Assembly (NCBI RefSeq): GCF_001500045.1
Contig: NZ_LQIX01000021.1
Span: 1-62,418, forward strand
DNA: 62,418 bases
DNA from: Mycobacterium sp. GA-1199
GTDB lineage: Bacteria; Actinomycetota; Actinomycetes; Mycobacteriales; Mycobacteriaceae
Direction of reading: 5' to 3'
Part shown: piece after piece, positions 17,626 to 27,314 of the stretch
Layout: each line of letters begins with the position of its first letter
How positions within the stretch are numbered: the stretch's first letter is position 1
The notes under the pieces: model-generated
Database searches by the model: none
What the model was told of the DNA's origin: nothing
The model's input: only the letters and a program-made list of their open reading frames with translations
Position numbers and translations under genes: made by a program

Positions 17626-18393
17626 TTACTTGGGGGCGAAGCGCTGGCCGGCGTCCAGACGCAGGCACTGGCCGTTGAGCATCGGGTTCTCGACGATCGC
17701 GGCCACCAGCTTGGCGTACTCCTCGGGCTTGCCGAGCCGCTTCGGGAACGCCGCGTCCTTGGTCAGCGCCTTGGCGAACTCGTCGGGGATGCCCTCGGTC
17801 AGGCCGGTGGCGAACAGGCTCGGCGCGATCGCCAGCGCCCGGATGCCCAGGCTGCCCATGTCGCGGGCCATCGTCAGGCACATCCCGGCGATCGCGGCCT
17901 TCGACGCGGTGTAGGCGACCTGACCGATCTGGCCCTCGAACGCCGCGATCGAGGCGGTGTTGATGATGACGCCGCGCTCTTCCTGCTCGTCATCGACGAG
18001 GTCCTGCTGGCTCATCTGCCAACCGGCCAACCGGCTGATGTTGAACGTGCCGATGAGGTTGAGGTCGACGCACTTGCGGAAGGTGTCGAGGCTGTGCGGT
18101 CCGTCCTTCTTGACCGTGCGCTCGGCGGCGCCGCCGCCGGCCGTCGTCACGATGATGTGCAGCCCGCCGAGGTTGTCGATCGCCTGCTGCAGCACCTTCT
18201 CGGTGCCCTCGAAGTCGGTGACGTCCACCTCGAAGAAGGAGCCGCCGATCGCGTCGGCCACCTCCTTGCCCTTCGACTGCGGACGGTCCAGAACCGCCAC
18301 GTCCGCGCCTCGCTGAGCCAGCAACTCGGCCGTCGCCTTGCCGAAGCCCGACGCTCCGCCGACGACGATGGCCTTCTTGCCAGAAATCTCCAC
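17626..18393 (-). CDS. Short-chain dehydrogenase, HSD10/3-hydroxyacyl-CoA dehydrogenase-like
   Basis: NAD-dependent oxidoreductase of 255 residues. The dinucleotide loop is VGGASGFGKAT near residue 11. The catalytic serine is in IINTASIAAFEGQIGQ and the Y-x3-K pair in AYTASKAAI. The tail GLTEGIPDEFAKALTKDAAFPKRLGKPEEYAKLV and ENPMLNGQCLRLDAGQRF match the type II 3-hydroxyacyl-CoA dehydrogenase (17-beta-HSD10) branch. The GTG start (VEISGKKAIVV) has AAGGGGAGA at good distance. The frame is open for another 260 codons upstream but that part is antisense to the next gene. Likely role: fatty or branched acyl-CoA beta-oxidation. Confidence 0.85.
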   Translation of the reverse strand: MEISGKKAIVVGGASGFGKATAELLAQRGADVAVLDRPQSKGKEVADAIGGSFFEVDVTDFEGTEKVLQQAIDNLGGLHIIVTTAGGGAAERTVKKDGPHSLDTFRKCVDLNLIGTFNISRLAGWQMSQQDLVDDEQEERGVIINTASIAAFEGQIGQVAYTASKAAIAGMCLTMARDMGSLGIRALAIAPSLFATGLTEGIPDEFAKALTKDAAFPKRLGKPEEYAKLVAAIVENPMLNGQCLRLDAGQRFAPK

Positions 18394-18496
18394 CTGGGTC
18401 TCCCCTTTCCAAAAAGAGCTCGATTCGTAAAGCAACCTAGCTGACGTCATCGTTCGGTAAGCCCGTCGGGTCGCCAACGTGGGTACTTTGAGCGGC

Positions 18497-20041
18497 ATGA
18501 CGTCGCGCAGCACCAAGGCGATGGGCGGCATCGCGGCGGCCGCCGTCGCGCTGGGCGTGACCCAACTGCTCGCTGTCTTCGTGGGGCCGCGGGCCGACTC
18601 TCGTACCGCGGTCGGGTCGGCGGTCATCGACCTGACGCCCGGGCCGGTCAAGGAGTGGGCGATCCAGACCTTCGGCATGGCCGACAAACTCGTCCTGTCG
18701 ATGCTCGTGCTCGCGGTGATCGCCGTCGTGGCCGCCGCCACCGCGGCGCTGGAGACGCGGCGCTTCCCGATCGGCAGTATCACGATCGTCGCGGCCGGCG
18801 TCGCCGGGTGCGCAGCGGTGCTCTCGCGCGCGGGGGCGACCCTGTTGGACACCCTGCCGACGGTGGTCGGCGCCGCGTGCGGCGTCGCCGTGCTGCGACT
18901 GCTGACATCGGGGCGGTTCACCGACCCCGCGCAGGCCGCCGCCACCGACGACGGACCCGATCCCGGCCGACGGCTGTCGTTGATCACGCTGGGCTTCCTG
19001 GGGGCAGGCGCGCTGACCGGAGTGGCCGGCGTAGTGCTGTCCCGCCTGACGACCTCGGTCTCCGGTGAGCGCACGGCTTTCGCGCTGCCACCGGTCGACG
19101 TCGCCGCTCCCCCGGTCCCAGCGGCGGTGCAGCCCAAAGGCGTTGGCCTGCCGTCGTTCGTCACCAGCAACGCAGACTTCTACCGGATCGACACCGCGTT
19201 GAGCGTGCCGCAGTTGAGCCGCGAGAACTGGCAGCTGCGGATCCACGGCATGGTGGATCGCGAAATCACCTTGCGCTTCGATGATCTCGACCGGTTCGAC
19301 GTCGTCGAGAAGCTGGTGACGCTCACGTGTGTGTCCAATCCCGTCGGCGGTGATCTGATCGGCAACGCCACGTGGACGGGATATCGAGTGTCAGACCTGT
19401 TGGCCGAAGTCGGGGTTCACCGTGACGCGGACATGGTGCTGTCGATGTCGATCGACGGGTTCACCGCGGGCACTCCGGTCGAGGCGCTCACCGACGACCG
19501 CGGCTCGCTGCTGGCGATCGGCATGAACGGTGAACCGCTGCCGACCGATCACGGCTATCCCGCCCGGTTGGTCGTTCCCGGCTTGTACGGGTATGTCTCG
19601 GCGACGAAGTGGGTGGTCGACCTCGAGGTGACGCGATTCGATCGCGCCCAGGCCTACTGGACGCGGCTGGGGTGGTCGCCGCGCGGGCCGATCAAGACCG
19701 AGTCGCGGATCGATGTGCCGCGCAGTGGTCAAGACGTGCCCCGCGGGGCGGTGACATTCGGTGGGGTGGCGTGGGCGCAGAACCGCGGGGTGCGCAACGT
19801 CGAGGTGCGCATCGACGGGCCCGACGGCCAGGGCGACTGGCAACGGGCCGATCTCGGCGCCGCCTACTCGAACGAGACCTGGCGGCTGTGGAGTTTCCCG
19901 TGGCAGGCCGCCCGGCCGGGTCCGTACACCCTCACGGTGCGGGCCACCGACAACACCGGCGCGACGCAGACCGCCGACATCGCCCAGCCGATCCCCGACG
20001 GGGCCACCGGCTGGCACAGCGTCGACTTCGCGGTCACGTAA
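18497..20041 (+). CDS. Membrane-anchored molybdopterin-dependent oxidoreductase, sulfite oxidase family
   Basis: Protein of 514 residues. The first 190 residues hold five hydrophobic segments, the last around GFLGAGALTGVAGVVLSRL. The exported or extracytoplasmic catalytic part has the sulfite-oxidase molybdopterin fold: NWQLRIHGMVDREITLRFDDL, the molybdenum-ligand cysteine in LVTLTCVSNPVGG, LPTDHGYPARLVVPGLYGY and KWVVDLEV. A C-terminal beta-sandwich dimerisation domain follows (GGVAWAQNRGVRNVEVRIDG). This matches mycobacterial proteins such as Rv0218. Electron acceptor and substrate are unknown. Confidence 0.88.
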   Translation: MTSRSTKAMGGIAAAAVALGVTQLLAVFVGPRADSRTAVGSAVIDLTPGPVKEWAIQTFGMADKLVLSMLVLAVIAVVAAATAALETRRFPIGSITIVAAGVAGCAAVLSRAGATLLDTLPTVVGAACGVAVLRLLTSGRFTDPAQAAATDDGPDPGRRLSLITLGFLGAGALTGVAGVVLSRLTTSVSGERTAFALPPVDVAAPPVPAAVQPKGVGLPSFVTSNADFYRIDTALSVPQLSRENWQLRIHGMVDREITLRFDDLDRFDVVEKLVTLTCVSNPVGGDLIGNATWTGYRVSDLLAEVGVHRDADMVLSMSIDGFTAGTPVEALTDDRGSLLAIGMNGEPLPTDHGYPARLVVPGLYGYVSATKWVVDLEVTRFDRAQAYWTRLGWSPRGPIKTESRIDVPRSGQDVPRGAVTFGGVAWAQNRGVRNVEVRIDGPDGQGDWQRADLGAAYSNETWRLWSFPWQAARPGPYTLTVRATDNTGATQTADIAQPIPDGATGWHSVDFAVT

Positions 20042-20054
20042 CCCTTCCCCCGCC

Positions 20055-20112
20055 GCGAGCGACCGTGTTTGCGCCCTGACACGCCGCTGAAATGTGTGCA
20101 AACGCGGGCGTC
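20055..20112. repeat. Imperfect inverted repeat, GCGAGCG family
   Basis: GCGAGCGACCGTGTTTGCGC and GTGCAAACGCGGGCGTC form an imperfect stem. The left arm shares GCGAGCGnnCGTGTTTGC with the long hairpins near 28.8 and 45.3 kb. It lies after the molybdopterin gene and before ligB. Confidence 0.45.
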
Positions 20113-20184
20113 CCCTACTGGCGTGTGGGCCCACGCGCCAATCACCTGACCCGAGATGTCCGACCGCCGTGACAGGCTGAATCC

Positions 20185-21732
20185 GTGCAGTTACTCGACG
20201 TGGCCACGGCGTCGGCCGAGGTTGGTGCATCCTCGTCACGGCTGGCCAAGACGGCCCGAATCGCCGACCTGCTGGCCCGCGCCGGCGCCGACGGCGACGG
20301 CGACCAGGTCGCGGTCGTGGTGTCATGGCTCTCCGGTGAGCTGCCCCAACGCCAGATCGGTGTCGGGTGGGCCGCTCTGCGCTCGCTGCCGCCCCCGGCG
20401 CAGTCCGCGTCGCTGACGGTGCCGGACGTCCACGCGCGGTTCACGGAGATCGGGCAGGTCGCGGGCAAGGGTTCGCAGGCGCGGCGCGCCGAGCTGCTCG
20501 CCGGGCTGTTCGGCGCCGCCACCGCCGAAGAGCAGACGTTCCTGCGCCGGCTGCTCGGCGGTGAGCTGCGCCAGGGCGCACTGGTCGGTGTGATGGCCGA
20601 TGCGGTGGCCAAGGCCGCCGACCTTCCGGCCGCCGCGGTGCGCCGCGCCGCGATGCTCGGCGGCGACCTGCCCGCGGTCGCCGCCGCCGCCCTGACCGTC
20701 GGCGAGGCCGCGCTGGAGCGGTTCACGCTGACGGTGGGCCGTCCCGTCGGCCCGATGCTGGCGCAGACCGCCGCCGGCGTGGCCGAGGCGCTTGAACGTC
20801 TCGGTGGTACAGCCGTTTTCGAGGCGAAGCTGGACGGCGCCCGCGTGCAGGTGCACCGGCGAGACGATGAGGTGTCGATCTACACCCGAAGCCTCGACGA
20901 CGTCACCGCACGGCTCCCGGAGGTCGTTGACGCCGCACTGGCGCTGCCGGTCACGACCCTGATCGCCGACGCCGAGGCGATCGCTCTCAGACCCGACGGC
21001 CGGCCGCACCGCTTCCAGGTAACGGCGTCGCGGTTCGGTCGCTCCGTCGACATCGCCGCCGCCGCGGCGGCACAACCGCTGTCGGTATTCGTGTTCGATC
21101 TGCTGCACGTCGACGGCGTCGACCTACTCGACAAACCGGCGAACGAGCGCATCGAGGTGCTCGACGCGCTCGTTCCGAAGCTGCACCGCGTCGACCGCCT
21201 CGTCACCGGCGACGTCGAGCAGGCGCGGAAGTTCCTGGAGGTGACACTGGCCGCGGGCCACGAGGGCGTGATGGCCAAGTCGTTGACCGCGCCGTACGAG
21301 GCGGGGCGGCGCGGGGCCGGCTGGCTCAAGGTCAAACCCGTGCACACCCTCGACCTGGTGGTGCTCGCGGTCGAGTGGGGTTCGGGCCGTCGCACCGGCA
21401 AGTTGTCGAACATTCACCTCGGCGCACGGGATCCGCAGACGGGTGAATTCGTCATGCTCGGAAAGACTTTCAAAGGCATGACCGACGCCATGCTCGAGTG
21501 GCAGACCACCCGGTTCCTCGAGTTGGCCGACGGGCCGACCGACGGTTATGTGGTCCAGCTGAGGCCCGAGCAGGTCGTCGAGATCGCGTTCGACGGCGTG
21601 CAGACGTCGTCGCGGTACCCCGGGGGGATGGCCCTGCGGTTCGCCAGGGTGTTGCGGTACCGCGACGACAAGTCCCCCGCAGAAGCCGACACCATCGACA
21701 CGGTGCGGGCGTTCCACCAGCGCGGAAGCTGA
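20185..21732 (+). CDS. ligB: ATP-dependent DNA ligase B
   Basis: ATP-dependent DNA ligase of 515 residues that seals nicks, non-essential in mycobacteria next to NAD-dependent LigA. The N-terminal DNA-binding helical domain covers about residues 1-190. The adenylated lysine is K215 in [13 protein letters not shown] (motif I). Motif III is [12 protein letters not shown], motif [10 protein letters not shown] and motif [16 protein letters not shown]. The C-terminal OB domain ends with [25 protein letters not shown] start. Corresponds to Rv3062. Confidence 0.95.
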   Translation: MQLLDVATASAEVGASSSRLAKTARIADLLARAGADGDGDQVAVVVSWLSGELPQRQIGVGWAALRSLPPPAQSASLTVPDVHARFTEIGQVAGKGSQARRAELLAGLFGAATAEEQTFLRRLLGGELRQGALVGVMADAVAKAADLPAAAVRRAAMLGGDLPAVAAAALTVGEAALERFTLTVGRPVGPMLAQTAAGVAEALERLGGTAVFEAKLDGARVQVHRRDDEVSIYTRSLDDVTARLPEVVDAALALPVTTLIADAEAIALRPDGRPHRFQVTASRFGRSVDIAAAAAAQPLSVFVFDLLHVDGVDLLDKPANERIEVLDALVPKLHRVDRLVTGDVEQARKFLEVTLAAGHEGVMAKSLTAPYEAGRRGAGWLKVKPVHTLDLVVLAVEWGSGRRTGKLSNIHLGARDPQTGEFVMLGKTFKGMTDAMLEWQTTRFLELADGPTDGYVVQLRPEQVVEIAFDGVQTSSRYPGGMALRFARVLRYRDDKSPAEADTIDTVRAFHQRGS

Positions 21733-21782
21733 AGCCCGCGGTTTTGACACGTCGCCGGCGCCGCCGATGAAAGGATCGCCAC

Positions 21783-24077
21783 ATGGCATCTCCAACCGCT
21801 CCCGCAGAGCGCACAGAGGAAACCAGAGGCGACATCACCTATATCCGCACCGACAAGGATCTGCCCCCGGTCGCGATCATCGACCGGTCGCCGATCACCG
21901 TGCGGCACCGGATCATCTTCGGCATCATCGCGCTGCTCGGCGCGGTCGCCTGGGCGGTCATCGCGTTCTTCCGCGGAGAGACCGTCAACGCGGTGTGGTT
22001 CGTCATCGCCGCGATCTGCACCTACGTGATCGGCTTCCGGTTCTACGCCCGGCTGATCGAGATGAAGATCGTGCGCCCGCGCGACGACAACGCCACTCCC
22101 GCCGAGCTATTCGAGAACGGCACGGACTACATGCCCACCGACCGGCGGGTGTTGTTCGGGCACCACTTCGCCGCGATCGCCGGCGCGGGCCCGCTCGTCG
22201 GGCCCGTCCTCGCCATGCAGATGGGCTACCTGCCCGGAACCATCTGGATCATCATCGGCGCGGTCGTCGCGGGCTGCGTGCAGGACTATCTCGTGTTGGT
22301 GATCTCGACGCGTCGGCGGGGCCGCTCGCTCGGACAGATGGCCCGTGACGAACTCGGGACGATCGGCGGTGTGGCCGCCATCCTCGGCGTGCTCGTCATC
22401 ATGGTGATACTGCTGGCGGTGCTGGCCCTGGTGGTCGTCGGCGCTCTTGCCGAGAGCCCGTGGGGCGTCTTCTCGATCGCGATGACGATCCCGATCGCGA
22501 TCTTCATGGGCCTGTACCTGAGGTTCCTGCGGCCGGGTCGGGTGTCGGAGGTGTCGCTGATCGGCGTCGCGCTGCTGCTGTTCGCGGTCGCCGCCGGCGG
22601 ATGGGTCGCCGAAACCGACTGGGGCACCGAATGGTTCACGCTGTCGAAGGTGAGCCTGTCGTGGGCCCTGATCATCTACGGATTCGCCGCGTCGGTGCTG
22701 CCGGTGTGGTTCCTGCTCGCGCCGCGCGACTATCTGTCGACGTTCATGAAGGTGGGCACCATCGCGCTGCTGGCGGTCGGCATCGTGCTCGCGCGCCCCA
22801 TCATGGAGGCGCCGGCGATCTCGGCGTTCGCCACCGAGGGCACCGGTCCGGTGTTCGCGGGATCGCTGTTCCCCTTCCTGTTCATCACGATCGCGTGCGG
22901 TGCGCTGTCGGGTTTTCATGCGCTGATCTCGTCGGGCACCACGCCCAAGCTGCTGGAGAAGGAAGGCCAGATGCGCCTGATCGGCTACGGCGGCATGATC
23001 ACCGAGTCGTTCGTCGCGATCATGGCGTTGATCACCGCGGCCATCCTCAATCAGCACCTGTACTTCGCGATCAACGCGCCAGCGGCCTCGACGGGTGCCA
23101 CCGCGGAGACGGCAGCGGCCTACGTCAACAGTCTGCCGATCGACGGTCCGCCGGTCACCGCCGAGCAGATCACTCAGGCCGCCGAGAGCGTCGGCGAAGA
23201 GTCGATCGTGTCGAGGACCGGCGGTGCGCCCACCTTGGCGTTCGGCATGTCCGAAGTGCTGAGCAAGGTGTTCGGCGGTGACGCGCTCAAGGCGTTCTGG
23301 TACCACTTCGCGATCATGTTCGAGGCGCTGTTCATCCTCACCACCGTGGACGCGGGCACTCGGGTCGCACGGTTCATGCTCTCCGACGGTCTGAGCAACC
23401 TCGGCGGCCCCCTGCGCAAGCTGAAGGACCCGAGTTGGCGTGTGGGAGCGTGGATCTGCAGCCTGGTCGTGGTAGCGGGGTGGGGCAGCATCCTGCTGAT
23501 GGGCGTCACCGACCCGCTCGGCGGCATCAACACGCTGTTCCCGTTGTTCGGCATCGCCAACCAGTTGCTGGCCGCGATCGCGTTGACGGTCGTGACCGTG
23601 GTGATCGTGAAGAAGGGCCTGCTGAAATGGGCGTGGATACCAGCGGTCCCGTTGCTGTGGGATCTGACTGTGACGATGACGGCGTCGTGGCAGAAGATCT
23701 TCTCCGGCGACCCGAAGGTCGGGTACTGGACTCAGCACTTCCAGTACCGCAACGCCAAGGACGCCGGTGAGACGGCGTTCGGCGCGGCCAAGGACGCCGG
23801 CGAACTCGACGCGGTCATCCGCAACACGTTCATCCAGGGCACACTGTCGATCGTGTTCGCACTGCTGGTGCTGATCGTGTTCACCACCGGGGTGATCATG
23901 GTGATCCGCACACTTCGCGGCACCGCCACACCGACGACCGAGGACGAGCCGGTCCCCTCACGGATCTTCGCGCCGTCGGGCCTGTTGATGACCAAACCGG
24001 AGAAGGAGGTGCAGAAACAATGGGACGCGTTACCGCAGGCGCACGCAGAATCGGTTCGTACTGGCGCACATTCGTAG
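21783..24077 (+). CDS. cstA: Carbon starvation protein A, peptide/pyruvate-type transporter
   Basis: Polytopic membrane protein of 764 residues with well over a dozen hydrophobic helices. Family signatures are FGHHFAAIAGAGPLVGPVLAMQMGYLPG near residue 120, HALISSGTTPKLLEKEGQMRLIGYGGMITESFVAIMAL and TLFPLFGIANQLLAAIAL. CstA proteins import peptides or pyruvate during carbon starvation. The gene overlaps its small downstream partner by 58 bases in another frame. Equivalent to Rv3063. Confidence 0.95.
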   Translation: MASPTAPAERTEETRGDITYIRTDKDLPPVAIIDRSPITVRHRIIFGIIALLGAVAWAVIAFFRGETVNAVWFVIAAICTYVIGFRFYARLIEMKIVRPRDDNATPAELFENGTDYMPTDRRVLFGHHFAAIAGAGPLVGPVLAMQMGYLPGTIWIIIGAVVAGCVQDYLVLVISTRRRGRSLGQMARDELGTIGGVAAILGVLVIMVILLAVLALVVVGALAESPWGVFSIAMTIPIAIFMGLYLRFLRPGRVSEVSLIGVALLLFAVAAGGWVAETDWGTEWFTLSKVSLSWALIIYGFAASVLPVWFLLAPRDYLSTFMKVGTIALLAVGIVLARPIMEAPAISAFATEGTGPVFAGSLFPFLFITIACGALSGFHALISSGTTPKLLEKEGQMRLIGYGGMITESFVAIMALITAAILNQHLYFAINAPAASTGATAETAAAYVNSLPIDGPPVTAEQITQAAESVGEESIVSRTGGAPTLAFGMSEVLSKVFGGDALKAFWYHFAIMFEALFILTTVDAGTRVARFMLSDGLSNLGGPLRKLKDPSWRVGAWICSLVVVAGWGSILLMGVTDPLGGINTLFPLFGIANQLLAAIALTVVTVVIVKKGLLKWAWIPAVPLLWDLTVTMTASWQKIFSGDPKVGYWTQHFQYRNAKDAGETAFGAAKDAGELDAVIRNTFIQGTLSIVFALLVLIVFTTGVIMVIRTLRGTATPTTEDEPVPSRIFAPSGLLMTKPEKEVQKQWDALPQAHAESVRTGAHS

Positions 24078-24223
24078 GCGACCTGATGGGCGACACCCAT
24101 TACCGGCGGTACGTCGAGCACCGGTTGCGGACCCATCCGGGTGAACCCGTGCTCTCCGAACGGGACTACTGGCGGATGCGGCACGCCGCGGCCGAGACCA
24201 ACCCCGGTGCGCGCTGCTGCTAG
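24020..24223 (+). CDS. YbdD/YjiX family small protein, CstA partner
   Basis: Basic protein of 67 residues (DUF466). Family marks are the amphipathic start RRIGSYWRTFVGD, MGDTHYRRYVEHRLRTHPGEPVLSERDYWRMR and the terminal cysteines. Members accompany cstA or btsT transporters and are needed for their activity in enterobacteria. The start is inside cstA, preceded by a strong AAGGAGG ten bases upstream. Confidence 0.92.
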   Translation: MGRVTAGARRIGSYWRTFVGDLMGDTHYRRYVEHRLRTHPGEPVLSERDYWRMRHAAAETNPGARCC

Positions 24224-24225
24224 GC

Positions 24226-24238
24226 CGGCCTTTGGCCG
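24226..24238. terminator. Small hairpin between convergent genes
   Basis: CGGCCTTTGGCCG, a five-base-pair stem with three-base loop, starts three bases after the YbdD stop and before the stop of the convergent gene. It may act as a weak terminator for both. Confidence 0.3.
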
Positions 24239-24244
24239 AACCCG

Positions 24245-24826
24245 CTAGCCCGACGCGATGACCCCTTCGGAAACCCAGGGCGTCGCAGTCGCTTCGGCGC
24301 TCCGGAAGGCGCTAGGGACGTCGTCGGTGACGGCCCATGTCGCGGCCAGCCGGCCCATGCCCACCGCGTACGCGCAGTGCACACCGAGTTCGACGAGTTC
24401 GTCCTCGGCGAAATGGCGCCGAAGGTCGTCGTAGACGGCATCGTCGATCGCGAGGTGATCGGTGGCGAACAGGACGGCGAACCGCAACGCACTGCGCTCG
24501 GCATCCGAGAGGTCATCGGCTTCCTCTGGGCGCTCCAGTGAACAGACCGCGTCCTCGGTGAGCCCGGCATCGACCGCGCTCTGGTAGCGCACCGACATGC
24601 AACTGCGGCACTGGTTGTGGAACGCGATGCGCAGCCGCACGAGCTCCACGAGCCTCGGCGACAGGGTGCCGCTGGATTGCAGTGCCGCCCGAAGTGAGCC
24701 GAGCGCTCCTGCGACGTCGGGACGATGGCCGAGTATCGAGGCCACGCCCAGGTTGATCCGGTCGCCTTGGCCCAGATCGTCGGTCGGGATCGAAGCAAAC
24801 GCCGACGACGGTGCTACTCGGGACAT
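24245..24826 (-). CDS. Carboxymuconolactone decarboxylase (AhpD-like) family protein
   Basis: Small helical protein of 193 residues of the CMD/AhpD superfamily. The redox-type motif is in FHNQCRSCMSVRYQSA (C-x2-C) near residue 60, followed by the proton-relay region characteristic of AhpD-like peroxidase partners. Other members are decarboxylases, so the activity is uncertain. The ATG giving MSRVAPSSAF has GAGGTGG just upstream. It is transcribed in the same direction as the P450/LLM pair, 113 bases away, so it may belong to their operon. Confidence 0.8.
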   Translation of the reverse strand: MSRVAPSSAFASIPTDDLGQGDRINLGVASILGHRPDVAGALGSLRAALQSSGTLSPRLVELVRLRIAFHNQCRSCMSVRYQSAVDAGLTEDAVCSLERPEEADDLSDAERSALRFAVLFATDHLAIDDAVYDDLRRHFAEDELVELGVHCAYAVGMGRLAATWAVTDDVPSAFRSAEATATPWVSEGVIASG

Positions 24827-24939
24827 GGCCACCTCACATCGCAGCGGTTCTGGCGTGGGGACACGATAACTCGCGCGGTCGGAACCGTTGGGCGAAACGC
24901 TCGGGCGGCAACCGGCCGGTGAGGCCAAGCCGAGCCCGG

Positions 24940-26178
24940 CTAGACCGTCAGTGAGTAGCGGATCGGCAGGTGTTTGAGCCCGCCGACGAATGTCGTCGCC
25001 ACATACTCGGGACGGCCGGCCGGCTCCACACCCTTCAGGCGGGGCAGCAGCTCGCTGAAGAAGCTGTTGACCTCCATGCGGGCCAACGCCGCCCCCAGGC
25101 AGAAGTGCACGCCGTACCCGAACGCGACGTGCTTATTGGGGTCACGGGCGATGTGGAAGCGGAAGGGATCGTCGAACACATCCTCGTCACGATTGCCCGA
25201 AACATAGGACAGCAGAACCGATTCGCCCGCCGCGATCGGAACGCCCCGCACGGTGGTGTCCTCGGCCGCCGTACGCATGAAGGCCTTCACCGGCGTGACC
25301 CAGCGGATCATCTCCTCGACCGCCAGCGGCATCAGGCCCAGATCGCTGCACAGCTTGTGGCGTTGGTCGGGGTTCTCGATCAGCGCCAGCATCCCGCCGG
25401 AGATGGTCGCGCTGGTGGTGTCGTGCCCCGCCGCGGCGATGATCGCGTAGTAGGAGATCGTGTCGATGTCCGACAGCGGTTCACCGTCGATGGTCGCGTT
25501 GGCGATCGCCGAGGCCAGGTCGTCCGTCGGATTCTCGCGGCGCGAAGCCGTCAACGCCGTGAAGTACTGGAACATCTCGACCAGCGCCGACATCTGGTCG
25601 GCCTGATCCGTGCCGCGCTTGAACTCGTCGTCGTCACTGCCGAACAACTCCTGGGTGAGCTTGAGCATCAGCGGGAAGTCCGACTCCGGGATGCCCAGCA
25701 GCGACATGATGACGTAGAGCGGGAAGTTGACCGCGACCTGCTGGACGAAGTCGCACTCGTTGCCGATGTCCATCATCTTGTCGACGTACACCTTCGCGAG
25801 TTCGTCGACGCGGATCTTCAACGCGCGCATCGCCTTCGGCCGAAACCAGTCGGCTCCGATGGCGCGCACCACACGATGCTGCGGATCGTCCATGTGGATG
25901 AGGGTGCGCACCCCGATGGCCGCCTGCTGCTCGTCGCCCTCCTTGGTGACCAGCACCGGCCGCGGATGATTGGTGAACAGGTTGTTCGCCCGCTCGATGT
26001 CCATGATGTCGGAGTGCTTGGTGATCGCCCAGAACGGTTGGTAATTGGGCACCTCTACCCACGAGACGGGTGCGTTGGCACGCAGATGCGTCAGCGACGC
26101 ATGCAGTTTGGCTTCATCGGTATAGGCCTGCGGGGTGGCGAAGACCTTGGCCGCCTCGTCCATGATCCGTGTGCTCAC
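24940..26178 (-). CDS. Cytochrome P450 monooxygenase
   Basis: Soluble bacterial P450 of 412 residues. The I-helix motif is AAAGHDTTSATISGG, ExxR occurs as EEMIRW, and the haem loop is FGYGVHFCLGAALARME near residue 355. The sequence resembles CYP108/CYP142-like enzymes that hydroxylate terpenoids or sterol side chains, but I cannot fix the family. GTG start (VSTRIMDEAAK) with AGGAG upstream. It lies 21 bases after the LLM gene and should be its co-transcribed partner under the operator at 27.24 kb. Confidence 0.92.
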   Translation of the reverse strand: MSTRIMDEAAKVFATPQAYTDEAKLHASLTHLRANAPVSWVEVPNYQPFWAITKHSDIMDIERANNLFTNHPRPVLVTKEGDEQQAAIGVRTLIHMDDPQHRVVRAIGADWFRPKAMRALKIRVDELAKVYVDKMMDIGNECDFVQQVAVNFPLYVIMSLLGIPESDFPLMLKLTQELFGSDDDEFKRGTDQADQMSALVEMFQYFTALTASRRENPTDDLASAIANATIDGEPLSDIDTISYYAIIAAAGHDTTSATISGGMLALIENPDQRHKLCSDLGLMPLAVEEMIRWVTPVKAFMRTAAEDTTVRGVPIAAGESVLLSYVSGNRDEDVFDDPFRFHIARDPNKHVAFGYGVHFCLGAALARMEVNSFFSELLPRLKGVEPAGRPEYVATTFVGGLKHLPIRYSLTV

Positions 26179-26199
26179 AAGAACTCCTCTGCCGAACCG

Positions 26200-27228
26200 T
26201 CATGTGCCGCGCACTTCCTCCAGCACGGCAACTATCGTCGCTTCGTCGATCGAGCGCGGGAATCCGATCATCACCCGGTCGATCACGCCGTCGCACCGGT
26301 CTCTGATCCTGGCCCCCAGCTTGTCGATCGGGGCGACGACGGCGAACGTCTCGAGAATCTCGTCGTCGATCAGCGTGCCCATCGCGTCCCACTCGCCGGC
26401 GAGGCTGAGCCGGTGAAGCTCGTCGTGCAGGTCGCCCCACCCGTGCAGCGCCAGCACTTTGCGGTAGGCCGGGGTGGACCCGTAGAAGGCGATCTGCTTG
26501 CGGGTGGCGACGGCGGCGCCAGTGACCTCGCGCTCGTCGGCACCGGTCACCACGAAGATGGGACACGACACCTGAAAGTCGCTGCGCGCTCTGCCCGATC
26601 GGGCCATGCCGCGCTCGAGCGCCGGGGTGGTGACCTCTTCGAAGTAGCGTTTGGTCGTGAAGGCGTGGGCGAGAACGCCGTCGGCAACCTCACCGGCCAT
26701 CTCGGTCATCGCCTCGCCCACCGCGGCGATGAAGACCTTCGGGAACCCGTAGTCGTGCGGTTCAGGAGTGAACATCGGCGTCATCAGCTTGTGCGTGTAG
26801 AAGTCGCCTTCGAACTGCAGCCGCGTACCGTCGCGCCAACAGGTCCAGATCTCGCGCATCGCGTGGACGAATTCGCCCATGCGACGCACGGGTTGGCTCC
26901 ACGGCATGCTGAACCGCTTCTCGATGTGCGGACGGATCTGCGACCCCAGCCCAACGATGAGCCGGCCACGCGAGTAGTCCTGCAGGTCCCAGCCGATGTT
27001 GGCCACGGTCATGGGGTTTCGGGCGAACGCCACCGCGATGCTGGTTCCGAGATCGAGGGTTTCGGTGTGCTCGGCGGCCAGCGTCAACGGGAGGAACGGG
27101 TCGTGGGCGACCTCGGCGGTCCAGCACCCGTCGTAACCGCGCCGCTGCAGCGTGCCCGCCGTTTCGGCCACGTTGGCGAGCTGGCTGGAAATCGCCCCGT
27201 CGACCTTCAGGCCGGCGCCGCTAAGCAT
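26200..27228 (-). CDS. LLM-class (probably F420-dependent) oxidoreductase
   Basis: TIM-barrel flavoenzyme of 342 residues of the luciferase-like monooxygenase superfamily. Key segments are GYDGCWTAEVAHDPFLPLTLAAEHT, LDLGTSIAVAFARNPMTVANIGWDLQDYSRGRLIVGLGSQ and IAAVGEAMTEMAGEVADGVLAHAF. These match mycobacterial F420-dependent members. It may act as a dehydrogenase, reductase or monooxygenase. ATG chosen (MLSGAGLKVDG). The frame continues through the operator upstream. Only 11 bases separate the start from the 21-bp palindrome, so the transcript is nearly leaderless or repression is direct. Confidence 0.85.
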   Translation of the reverse strand: MLSGAGLKVDGAISSQLANVAETAGTLQRRGYDGCWTAEVAHDPFLPLTLAAEHTETLDLGTSIAVAFARNPMTVANIGWDLQDYSRGRLIVGLGSQIRPHIEKRFSMPWSQPVRRMGEFVHAMREIWTCWRDGTRLQFEGDFYTHKLMTPMFTPEPHDYGFPKVFIAAVGEAMTEMAGEVADGVLAHAFTTKRYFEEVTTPALERGMARSGRARSDFQVSCPIFVVTGADEREVTGAAVATRKQIAFYGSTPAYRKVLALHGWGDLHDELHRLSLAGEWDAMGTLIDDEILETFAVVAPIDKLGARIRDRCDGVIDRVMIGFPRSIDEATIVAVLEEVRGT

Positions 27229-27239
27229 GGTCGTAGACG

Positions 27240-27260
27240 CTACAGTAAGCAATTCAGTAT
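27240..27260. promoter_or_regulatory. Island operator copy 1 (LLM/accD divergent gap)
   Basis: Fourteen of 18 positions match the palindrome ATACTGTAA-N3-TTACAGTAT. The sequence is CTACAGTAAGC followed by AATTCAGTAT. It lies 11 bases from the LLM start and 54 from the accD start. Confidence 0.6.
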
Positions 27261-27314
27261 GGTCAACGAGGTCATGCCGGTGCGACGATCGCCTATCCAT
27301 GGACAGGAGTTGTG

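Noticed and set aside
18442..18449. TGACGTCA palindrome between SDR and molybdopterin oxidoreductase genes
   Set aside because: Only eight bases, expected by chance in this GC-rich DNA, and no matching regulator nearby.
17626..19170. Long N-terminal extension of the SDR
   Set aside because: The extra 259 residues are antisense to the molybdopterin gene. The GTG at 18393 has a good ribosome-binding sequence and the SDR fold starts there.
22107..23738. 543-residue minus-strand open frame inside cstA
   Set aside because: Antisense shadow of a GC-rich membrane protein gene, rich in Arg, His and Asp.
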